A stretch of 64,000 bases of DNA from Bilabrum cf. latius (taxonomy: Eukaryota; Bigyra: Bicosoecida; Bigyra; Bicosoecida). Location of the stretch: the NCBI GenBank assembly GCA_965178125.1, contig OZ237741.1, positions 992,001 to 1,056,000 of the forward strand. The letters are read 5' to 3'. Position numbers and translations under genes: made by a program. Within the stretch, counting starts at the first letter, position 1. Every line of letters starts with the position of its first letter. The notes under the pieces were generated by a model. The model was not told the DNA's origin, did not search any database, and worked only from the letters and a program-made list of their open reading frames with translations. Below, one piece after another: positions 22,741 through 31,752 of this stretch.

Positions 22741-24433
22741 ATCAGTTTGAGCCTGCACCGGGAGTCGTCCCGGAGGCCCCCACGTACCCACCGACACCGC
22801 CACCGTGGGGGGGGGCCTCCTCCTCGCGCGCTGGCCCCCCGCTCGGCTCTTGTGCCTGTCGGTGTGGGCGAGGCAAAAACAAGAATTAAAAAAATCAGTT
22901 TGAGCCTGCACCGGGAGTCGTCCCGGAGGCCCCCACGTACCCACCGACACCGCCACCGTGGGGGGGGGCCTCCTCCTCGCGCGCTGGCCCCCCGCTCGGC
23001 TCTTGTGCCTGTCGGTGTGGGCGAGGCAAAAAACAAGAATTAAAAAAATCAGTTTGAGCCTGCACCGGGAGTCGTCCCGGAGGCCCCCACGTACCCACCG
23101 ACACCGCCACCGTGTGGGGGGGCCTCCTCCTCGCGCGCTGGCCCCCCGCTCGGCTCTTGTGCCTGTCGGTGTGGGCGAGGCAAAAAACAAGAATTAAAAA
23201 AATCAGTTTGAGCCTGCACCGGGAGTCGTCCCGGAGGCCCCCACGTACCCACCGACACCGCCACCGTGGGGGGGGGCCTCCTCCTCGCGCGCTGGCCCCC
23301 CGCTCGGCTCTTGTGCCTGTCGGTGTGGGCGAGGCAAAAAACAAGAATTAAAAAAATCAGTTTGAGCCTGCACCGGGAGTCGTCCCGGAGGCCCCCACGT
23401 ACCCACCGACACCGCCACCGTGTGGGGGGGCCTCCTCCTCGCGCGCTGGCCCCCCGCTCGGCTCTTGTGCCTGTCGGTGTGGGCGAGGCAAAAAACAAGA
23501 ATTAAAAAAATCAGTTTGAGCCTGCACCGGGAGTCGTCCCGGAGGCCCCCACGTACCCACCGACACCGCCACCGTGGGGGGGGGCCTCCTCCTCGCGCGC
23601 TGGCCCCCCGCTCGGCTCTTGTGCCTGTCGGTGTGGGCGAGGCAAAAAACAAGAATTAAAAAAATCAGTTTGAGCCTGCACCGGGAGTCGTCCCGGAGGC
23701 CCCCACGTACCCACCGACACCGCCACCGTGTGGGGGGGCCTCCTCCTCGCGCGCTGGCCCCCCGCTCGGCTCTTGTGCCTGTCGGTGTGGGCGAGGCAAA
23801 AAACAAGAATTAAAAAAATCAGTTTGAGCCTGCACCGGGAGTCGTCCCGGAGGCCCCCACGTACCCACCGACACCGCCACCGTGGGGGGGGGCCTCCTCC
23901 TCGCGCGCTGGCCCCCCGCTCGGCTCTTGTGCCTGTCGGTGTGGGCGAGGCAAAAAACAAGAATTAAAAAAATCAGTTTGAGCCTGCACCGGGAGTCGTC
24001 CCGGAGGCCCCCACGTACCCACCGACACCGCCACCGTGTGGGGGGGCCTCCTCCTCGCGCGCTGGCCCCCCGCTCGGCTCTTGTGCCTGTCGGTGTGGGC
24101 GAGGCAAAAAACAAGAATTAAAAAAATCAGTTTGAGCCTGCACCGGGAGTCGTCCCGGAGGCCCCCACGTACCCACCGACACCGCCACCGTGTGGGGGGG
24201 CCTCCTCCTCGCGCGCTGGCCCCCCGCTCGGCTCTTGTGCCTGTCGGTGTGGGCGAGGCAAAAAACAAGAATTAAAAAAATCAGTTTGAGCCTGCACCGG
24301 GAGTCGTCCCGGAGGCCCCCACGTACCCACCGACACCGCCACCGTGTGGGGGGGCCTCCTCCTCGCGCGCTGGCCCCCCGCTCGGCTCTTGTGCCTGTCG
24401 GTGTGGGCGAGGCAAAAAACAAGAATTAAAAAA
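22741..24433. repeat. Eleven 153/154-bp tandem repeats seeded by a tRNA 3' end
   Basis: Eleven near-identical units start at 22741, 22894, 23048, 23202, 23356, 23510, 23664, 23818, 23972, 24126 and 24280. Each begins with the last 19 nt of the adjacent tRNA-Gln gene (antisense orientation) and, at its end, carries the A-run that is the tRNA's T7 terminator. The array runs directly into the intact tRNA at 24443. Units differ mainly at one site (G-run preceded by GTG or GTGTG). Units 2 to 9 alternate between the two forms, which suggests growth by 308-bp dimers; the last three units share one form. ORFs of 79-149 codons inside are by-products of repeat periodicity. Confidence 0.95.
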
Positions 24434-24434
24434 A
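24428..24434 (-). terminator. Pol III T7 run after tRNA-Gln
   Basis: Seven T residues on the minus strand, 8 nt after the tRNA 3' end. The same run recurs at each 154-bp unit boundary. Confidence 0.7.
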
Positions 24435-24442
24435 TCAGTTTG

Positions 24443-24514
24443 AGCCTGCACCGGGAGTCGAACCCGGGTCCCTAGATTCAGAGTCTAATGTACTGACCGT
24501 TGTACGATGCTGGC
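24443..24514 (-). tRNA. tRNA-Gln (anticodon CUG), second copy
   Basis: Identical in all 72 positions to the tRNA at 17679..17750, including the A-A mismatch in the acceptor stem. Anticodon CTG corresponds to plus-strand 24479-24481. Its 3' end abuts the 154-bp repeat array. Confidence 0.9.
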
Positions 24515-25157
24515 GAACTGACTTGGTTGGCCGTTTAGTAAATACAATTGCGCACAATGAATGAATGCGTGTACAAATGCCGTTGCATTGATTCGACAGA
24601 GACACTAAGCAAGTGGCCCCTCAGAGTGTATTGCCAATGACATTTGCGACATCTGAACAAAGATTCTCGAATTAATAATTCCCCTTTGCTCAGCCTCGCT
24701 ATAGCTATAGGGTACGAAGGACTCTCGCCAGACCCGCTCCTTAACTCAGGCCTGTCTTTCGTCTGCTCCCTGGATAGATAAGTACAACAAACAGTAGTAG
24801 AGCGAATTCATTATTTTGCTAGCTTGTCGAAACGAGCGCACAACAAACAGGTATGATGTCTAGATCATCGAGTTTCTTGGAATGTGGTGCCGTGCTTGCA
24901 GATGTCCCGACAAGCCTTTCTCTGAGATAGATTATCGCCGAGTCGGACTGAACCGTCTCCTTACCAAGAAAAAAACGCGCATTGAGGCTCCCACCGAATG
25001 AGTCGTCATCGCGTACCACCCAAATTTCAGAGCAGATGCGATGCTTGAACCAGCATGATGTCACACACACGCAAGCCCTACTCAAGTGACCCGTTCCAGC
25101 ACCCAAGATGGTCACCAGGCGCCCCTTGTCCCGGCGGTCCAACCGATGCGAGCGCTC
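24515..25157. other. Intergenic or 3' exons of the next gene
   Basis: A minus-strand ORF at 24819..25142 contains a possible exon ending at a GTAAGG donor near 24960, and could hold downstream exons of the hypothetical gene at 25.2 kb. I recognise no domain. Confidence 0.3.
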
Positions 25158-26349
25158 TTACCCCCGGCCGCCGGACCCTGCCTTGCCCTTGCCCTTGCCC
25201 TTGCCCTTGCCCTGCTTCTTCTTGCCCTTCCCGCCGCTGCCACCACTGGCGCCCCTCTTGTTCTTGCTCGCGTTCCCTTCCCTCGGAAGGATGCCGGGAA
25301 CGTGTGCAGGGAGGCGGATCCCGAGCGCCACCGCAACCAGCTGCCGCATGTCCCGAATGAAGCGCGGGAACCTCCTCGCCCGCACGCCAGCCATCAGCTA
25401 AGCACCGTCGCGCGCCCACCCGCTGCGGGCGAACCGGAGCGCGTCGTACCACCCGCCGGCGTGGGGCTCGGAGGACCCCTTGTCCTTGGGCCGCCCCATC
25501 ACCTGCTTCAGGGTCTCTTTCCAGGCCTTGAATCCGTGCAGGCTTGCGAGCGCCCCAAACATCCCCCAGAGTTGCTCGAGGGACCCCTGCAGCACGGGGT
25601 CTTTGGTCCGGCTCTTCGTTGCGCCGCACCGACCGCCTAGCGACCTCCGTGTCGTAGCCGGCATCATCGGGGGTCAAGTTGCCGCTCTTGAGGGTGTGGA
25701 CCACCCCGGCCGGGGGTCAAGTTGCCGCTCTTGAGGGTGTGGACCACCCCGGCCGGGGGTCAAGTTGCCGCTCTTGAGGGTGTGGACCACCCCGGCCGGG
25801 GGTCAAGTTGCCGCTCTTGAGGGTGTGGACCACCCCGGCCGCCCACGCGACCGCTGCGTAGATCGACCTCTGCAGCCCCTGCCAGCGTTTCTCGAGGATT
25901 GCTCGCCTGCACGCCTCGGCGGCCTCCTTGAGCTGCTCAGCAAGCCTTGACCTGCCCCGATTGCCGCTCCCGAACGCGCTGTCCAGTCCTGGGGGCTGCA
26001 GAGGGGTCGCGTGGTGGTCAGGGCGTGCCGGTGCTGGGGTGGCGGCGATGGTGGCTGACAACGCTGACGACGGTGTCGAGGCAGAGGCGGAGGCCGGCTG
26101 GGAGCCCCCGCTCCCGTCCATGGCTGCAGAGGACGAGGACGAGGACGATGACGATGACGAGGAGGATGAGGAGGACGAGGAGGAACACGCAGCAGCAGCA
26201 GCAGCAGCCGCACCTCCAGCCGCCCTCAGGCCCTTGGCAGCCTCTAACAGGCGCTGCACGAAGAGGCTAGCCACACCGCCCCTGTGGCTCGTCTTGCCGC
26301 GGCTCCCAGACGAGAGGTTGCGCAGCATGTCGGCGGTCACCGACCCCAC
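25158..26349 (-). CDS. Unidentified lysine-tailed protein gene, structure uncertain
   Basis: Two coding-looking blocks. The 5' block (26349 to about 25840) has an alanine stretch, a run of about 19 serines, and a helical segment (SRLAEQLKEAAEACRR, then ILEKRWQGLQRSIYAAVAW). The 3' block (25667 to 25161) holds SLEQLWGMFGALASLHGFKAW, passes an in-frame TAG at 25398, continues as LMAGVRARRFPRFIRDMRQL, ends in a Lys/Gly tail (KKKQGKGKGKGKGKAG) and reaches a good GTAAGA donor. Between the blocks sit four 43-bp repeats. Reading straight through them meets a TGA in the third copy and exits in the wrong frame. The array is therefore intronic, or the gene is broken in this assembly, or the copy number is mis-assembled. 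No family recognised. The 5' end is not resolved. Confidence 0.4.
25669..25840. repeat. Four exact 43-bp tandem repeats
   Basis: 172 bp, exactly four copies of a 43-bp unit. 43 is not a multiple of three, so each copy shifts frame on the minus strand. Three added copies (129 bp) restore the phase but create an in-frame TGA. Confidence 0.95.
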
Positions 26350-27190
26350 GCCGATGCCTTTTTTGCCAATGCCTCAGCTGCTAGTTTTCAATGTTAATTT
26401 TCCATCTCGCACGACTGCCGGCATCCGCGGCAGGGCCTCACCACCTGCAAGCAAAGAGCCGAGCAGGGCGCGCGCGGGGGCCGGGCTGTGCAGCTGGAGT
26501 CGATAATTTGGAGCAAGTGCTCGGGGCCACGGCCAGCTGTTCCGTGTCGCGACTTGGCACTCCGCAGGTTCGATTTCTTGGCATCGAAAAGGTAGACTGA
26601 CAAAGCGGAATCGAGCATGCATGCCGGATTGGGCACAGCACGCAGAGACGCGTCGTAGCCTCTTGCCCGCCTTGGCCAGCTGCATGTCTTCTGCACTAGC
26701 CGTTGCAATCGCTGGGTGAGGAGTTCTACCGGATGGATGTTCATACACACAAAACGCATCGTTTCACAACCTAATTTGTGCTGTGGTTTGCCTTATTCTG
26801 TAAAACATTTGCAGAAAGCTAATCGTCCAATTCAATCGTCGTCGCCACCCTCGTGACGCCGTCCTAGACGACCCTCGCCCAGCACCTGCTTCTGCGGCAC
26901 TCATCGAGACTCCCGGTCCAGTGCATTACAGTCAAGAAGGCACTGTACCCCACCACGGTGGATTTGTGCTGCAGCCGGCGCTCCCAGATCCTCGGGCTCA
27001 GTGTCCTGAGGAGGTGCTTGGCCGGGGACAGCAGCAGCAGCAGCAGCAGCAGCAGCCGCAGCTGCTCCACCTACTAGTACCCTGAGCTCATCCGCCCACC
27101 GAGTCGAGTGCTGCCGGCCCTGCTCCCTGCTGCTGGTCGATTTCCTCCCTTGGTTGATACGATAAACTAACCCAAGAAGTCATTTTAATA
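26350..27190. other. Intergenic with trinucleotide repeats
   Basis: No gene assigned. A CAG/CTG trinucleotide run lies near 27029-27055. A minus-strand ORF at 26864..27070 begins with it and continues into a natural-looking stretch (HKSTVVGYSAFLTVMHW) that I cannot place in a family. Confidence 0.35.
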
Positions 27191-27841
27191 TCATAGCTGC
27201 AGCTTGTCCTGGGGAGTCTGCGGGTACTGGTTCTGCTGCGGTGCAGGAGGAGCCGTCGGTGGCGGGTAGTATTGCTGCTGCTGCTGCTGCTGCCCCTACG
27301 GCTGGCCCGATGTCGCCGACGCAGGAACCTGTTGCAGATTCGGATATCCTGCCGCTGGATTCGGCTGTGCCTGCGCTGTTTTGTGGAAACCGGGCTGGCC
27401 CGTTGGAGGGGCCCCGTGGTACGGCTGCACGGGGGCTGGGCCTGCGTTCACTGGGAACGTGGGGGCAGTGCCGTCCGCCCTGGACTGTGCGTCGCACAGC
27501 ATCTGAGTGATGGCGCTGCGATCACAGGAAGAAACGAAAATAATATCTCGGTTAGGGATCCAATCGCTGCAGGATTCTGCATAGGCTGTGAGAGGCGTGA
27601 TTTTCTGGCGCAAGGCAAAGCAGATTTGGCATGGATTTCCACATCCTCACCATCCCCCGCAGCAGCACGCCAGGATCACGTCCTCTCCGATGTTTCCTTG
27701 GACGCGCAGTTTCTCCCTGTACCCGTTCCGCACCGCTGCTAGGCCAAGCCACCCGAAGCAGCAGACCGCACCGCAGCCCATCAGCCAGGCGGCGCCGTCG
27801 TCCTGCGTGCAATTGGGAGGTGCTGCTGGAGAATTGCTGTG
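27191..27841 (-). CDS. PLAC8-family cysteine-rich protein (5' end not resolved)
   Basis: Exons 27841..27651 and 27515..27191, with a GTGAGG donor and GCAG acceptor. The join recreates the family's cysteine cluster: DVILACCCGG-C spliced to AITQMLCDAQSRAD. Upstream, GCGAVCCFGWLGLAAVRNGYREKL matches the PLAC8 pattern of a hydrophobic cysteine segment followed by R-x-K-[IL]-R. PLAC8 proteins are small membrane-associated proteins linked to metal tolerance and organ size. The C-terminus is proline/glutamine-rich and contains a TAG at 27296 in the setting GQP-TAG-GQQQQQQQYYPPP, where glutamine would extend the Q-rich tract. TGA stop at 27191. An ATTAG acceptor at 27842 suggests at least one more upstream exon. 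Confidence 0.75.
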
Positions 27842-28340
27842 CTAATGACACGCGACAATCGGGCCGGTAGTGCCTCCTGGCCACCGCAGCCCCGGGCAAG
27901 CGCAAACAAACCAACCGGAGGATGTAGGGACGGGGGCGTGGGCAGCCGGCGATCTCTAGTAGCCGCTGAAGGTCCGTGGCATGGCCCAGACGATCCGCGC
28001 TGCGCGCTCACATGATACGATTCGCACACCGTACCTGCGCACATTCAAATAAATGACCCAATTGCTTCTGTCATTGGCAGTGCTGGACTAGATGTAGTCA
28101 TTGCGGTCGTGCCGAACAAGGACATCGACTCCAGACGATTCGAGACGTGCCGTGATACTCACCGGCTGCGCAGGGCTGCGAACAAAAGGCACGGAAGCAA
28201 AAATTTCGAAGGGAATGATACACACGCTGGAGTCCGGTAGGCGGCGACTCGCTCGACGCGTAGATCGGGATCGCCAGGCCAGTCAACTGATCCACCCATC
28301 GACGACGCGCTAGTAGCGGTCGTTTGGCTGCCTACTCACG
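27842..28340. other. Intergenic or 5' PLAC8 exons
   Basis: About 500 bp in which the first PLAC8 exon probably lies. A candidate GTGAGT donor on the minus strand sits near 28155, but no convincing exon could be delimited. Confidence 0.3.
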
Positions 28341-28817
28341 GTGCAAAGAAATCCGTACAGGCATGTTGGGAATCCTTTGGCACAACTGCGAGCAAAAGAA
28401 GCGCCAAAGGAAAACCGCTACGAACGGCATGTCGCAGAGCTGGCTCAAGCCTACCTTGCCCGGGGTAGCACGACGGCGGGGGTTAGACCAAGCAATCCGA
28501 GAAATTCTTTCACTTACCAGTCGCACAAGTCATGTGCAAACGGCATTCGGTTCGACATTGCTTAGGGGGAAGCTGGCGAACTGTTCCGGAAGATTCTTCT
28601 GAGAGCTGAAGCGAGCAAAGACGCGAGACTGCGCCTGATCTTCGGGAAGTCAAACAAGGGGGCACTTTTTTGTTATTGCGATCTGCCACTACTAAGTGGT
28701 ATGCAGAGCTAGTTTTGTGCGCAAGCACGGGGAAGTGATCCTAGGATTTGTCCTGGCTCCGGAATCATCAGTCATTTCGGTCGGAAACTGTTGCTTGGCA
28801 CCGGCGGCACGTCTTAA
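28341..28817 (+). CDS. Possible gene, plus strand, unidentified
   Basis: A frame open to a TAA at 28815 if TAG codons at 28563 and 28710 are read through. It contains an amphipathic stretch (NRYERHVAELAQAYLARG) and a second one after the first TAG (GEAGELFRKILLRAEASKD). No family recognised. No clear ATG; a GTG opens the listed span. It may be an exon of a longer gene or chance. Confidence 0.25.
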
Positions 28818-29066
28818 TACGTTGATAGTGCCCGATATTTGCACAACAAATCCAGAGTCTGTCCAACGACGGACGCAAGCTCCCTTCCCTAGAGCACCAG
28901 CTCATGTCACGCATTTGTCGCAAAGCGCTGCAAGCAGCACTACCTGTGGATCAAGTCCGAACCAACCCATGAATAATCAAATCATGATATCGTGGATTGT
29001 ACCCGGTGGAAAGCGAGCGACTCAGTGGGACTGCGCCGTCCCGTCAATCATTCACGCACTCCCTCA
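28818..29066. other. Intergenic
   Basis: No feature recognised before the stop of the LRR/hemolysin-III gene. Confidence 0.4.
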
Positions 29067-31373
29067 TCAAAGATCCCCGCCGGCGTGCTCCAACCCGACA
29101 GAGCTGCCGCCGCCTCCGATCCCGCCGGCCACAGCCCCAGCAGCTTCGTCCTGAACGTGATCCGGATGAAGCGGGAAGCCCGCCAGCCACGCGGGCCCCC
29201 GCAGCAGGAGCCCCGCCAGGCTCCGGAGGTCTGGCACGGGGAGCCAGGCCCACGGGTTGGCAGCGTCCACCCAGTCGGGGGCGCAGTTCCCGTGCGTTCC
29301 CACGTAGGCAAACACCGCGACGTAGTGCAGCATGCTGGCCAGCAGCACCAGCAGGTACCAGACCGACCGTCGGGCGCTGTAGGGAGGCGCCCTCCTTTGC
29401 GTGATGTACGCCACCGCGCCCGCGGAGTAGATGATCCCTCCCGCCACCAGCAGGACGACCCCCATGGGGTCCACGCACACGCGCACCCACGGCGTGGCCA
29501 CGAGGCCCAGCCAGCCCATCGCAAGGTACAGGAGCCTCTTCACGGTGGGCCAGGGGCCCTTCCTCGCGCACGACACGGAGATGTACAGGCCTACAAAGGA
29601 GAAGATCCACGCTGCCACGAGGACCGCTCTGCCAACCAGGAGGTGCCTCATGTTCACGAGGACAAAGGGCGTGTACGTCCCCGCGATCAGCACGAATATG
29701 GCCGAGTGGTCGATCACGTGGAACATGCGGCTCGTAGATCGGAGCAAGAAGAAGCTGTGCCTCAGCGTGGCGGCCAGGTAGAAGACCAGCAGACCCACCA
29801 GGTACACGGCCGCACCCCCCAGGTAGGCCTGGTCCCCCGAGGCATGCGCCCTCTGCAGCAGCGGAATGCCGCCCGCGAGCGCGAGGACGAATCCCACGCC
29901 GTGGATGATGCTGTTGAGCACCTCCTCCTGCACAAAGTTGCCTCCCCACCGCACGTCGATCCCGTCCCTCGACTGGCCCCGCTGTCCGATGGCCCACAGC
30001 TCGTCCGCCCGCAGGTCAGGATGGTCCCCCGGGAGGATGCTCTCTGCCAGCCCAACGTCAGGAGGTCCCCCCCCTTGCCCGGGACCCGCCGCCGCAGAGG
30101 AGCTGCGCCCGTTGACCCCGTCATCGATAGCCCCCTCCCTAGGCGTGGCGCTGGACCCGCCGGAGGACTCGGTTCGCACAGACCCGGGGAGCCCCGGCGG
30201 AGCCCCGTCGGCTGTTCCCTGGCCCACACGCAGCGGATGCGGCCGCGCAGCATTACCTCCTCTGTTTCTACCGCCGTGAGATGCACCTCGCTCGCTCCCC
30301 TGCTGCGGTTGTTCCCTGGCCCATGCGCCAGCACCCGTCTCTTCGACTTCGCTGCTGCTATCAGCCCGACCGCTGCTACCACCACCGCTGCCGCTGCCTC
30401 CCACCGCAGGCAGCTCGGGAAGGCTGGGCGGCCTCGGCAGCGGCGTGATGGCATCCCTGTGTCCTTGCGCCCGCATCCACTCCCCGTCCCCGGCCTCCAT
30501 CAGCCTGGCGCCCTCCTCGTCCACCTCGAATTCCAGCTCCGGGTCCGAGCGTCCGTCCGCGTCCTCCTCGTCCTCCTCCTCGTCGTCGTCGTCTCCCTCG
30601 CGGTGCTCGTTCTCGTGAGGGCGGGTGGTGCGAGCAGGTGCCTCCCCTCTCCCGCTGCTGCTCCCCGCAGACGAGCGCTGGCTTCGCCTCTGCGGCTGGC
30701 CTTCCTGCTGGCCTGCTCCATCTGATCCATATGCGGGGTCACTAGCTCGTGGCGCTACAGAGGCAGACACAGGGGCGGGGCCCCCTTTCTGGCCGAGGAA
30801 AGGCAGGCCGTTCCCGGCTCGGCGCGGCCGGCTAAGCTCCTTCCTGGCCTTCTTGTGGCGCATGCGGCGGGTGAGAGCGTCGTGCAAGCACAGGACTCCT
30901 TTCACGCGAAGACCGTTGTTGCAAACGTCAAGATACCGCAGGCACCTTGACTGCTCCACAATCGGTGCGAGAGCTTTGGCTCCCTTTGTTCCAATTTCGT
31001 TCCCGGCGAGGTTTAGCCACGACATCGACCCGTTCACCGCGAGTGCATTCGCGAGCGCAACCGCCCCTCGGAATGATATGTTGTTGTTCGATAAGTCCAT
31101 TGCTCTGAGGGTCGAGTTGGATCTCAGCATATCCTCCAGCACGTAGCAACCAGAATCGCCAATCTCGCATGCGCTCAAGTCCAGGGAAAGAATCGTTGCC
31201 TCTGCTTTGAGCAGCTCACAGAGTGGGAGAATATCAATTACGCGGAAGGATGCTGGGAGGGCAATGTGGCGCACCTAATCGAGCCTCAGCGCGATGGTCA
31301 CTTCGGCGATCGGTTCCACTCGAAAGCGTTCGCAGATCTGGTAGTAGTAGTCGACCGCATGCACCTCGACTAC
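29067..31373 (-). CDS. LRR plus hemolysin-III/PAQR membrane protein fusion
   Basis: One long exon with its acceptor (GGGCAG) at 31374-31376; the first exon is not found. Residues about 35-175 are four ribonuclease-inhibitor-type leucine-rich repeats (LSLDLSACEIGDSGC, LRAMDLSNNNISFRGAVAL, MSWLNLAGNEIGTKGAKAL, LRYLDVCNNGLRVKG). A long disordered acidic linker follows. The C-terminal 300 residues are a hemolysin-III/PAQR seven-helix domain with its signature histidines: IIHGVGFVLAL, TLRHSFFLL, IDHSAIFVLIAGTYTPF and MLHYVAVFAYVG. PAQR proteins are metal-dependent membrane hydrolases or receptors; bacterial TrhA members influence membrane lipid order. TAG at 31275 sits at the LRR entry (ALRLD-TAG-VRHIALPASF). 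Stop TGA. I know of no common protein with this pairing, so the fusion itself is notable. Confidence 0.85.
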
Positions 31374-31752
31374 CTGCCCAGGTGCTTGATGTCTTGGTGG
31401 CTAGAAGGCCATGAAGGCCCGGGCCAGGATCTCTGCAGCGCCACGCCTTGGAAAGCGGGGATGGTCCAGACCGGATTCGATCGGATCGGTTCCGCTGCCG
31501 CCGGTGGGGTGACTAGGCGCGTGGTGCCGCTGCGTAGTCCCAATGCACGTCTACGGTCCTACACATTTCACGTCAATCGAGTTTCATAATTTATTCAATT
31601 TAGCCCCGAACCGCAGCTCAGCCCCCCCCTTTGGACCCGTGTGCTCGTCGCCTCTAGACCAGCCTACGGCGGTGGTGCCTGCATCATCATGATGTTCCGC
31701 GTGCAAACCACCCGTCCAATCGATCCACGCCCGGAGGTAAGCCCAATGCTTC
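31374..31752. other. Intergenic, with unplaced first exon
   Basis: 379 bp between the phosphatase stop and the LRR/hemolysin-III acceptor. It should contain that gene's first exon and promoter. Candidate ATGs exist on the minus strand, but none joins in a convincing frame. Confidence 0.35.

Noticed and set aside
22741-24433. CRISPR array or protein-coding tandem ORFs
   Set aside because: Units are 154 bp with no unique spacers. The 79- and 149-codon ORFs are repeat by-products in both orientations.
28992-30725. 577-codon plus-strand ORF opposite the LRR/hemolysin-III gene
   Set aside because: Composition is arginine/proline/histidine noise, and the minus strand carries PAQR histidine motifs and LRRs.
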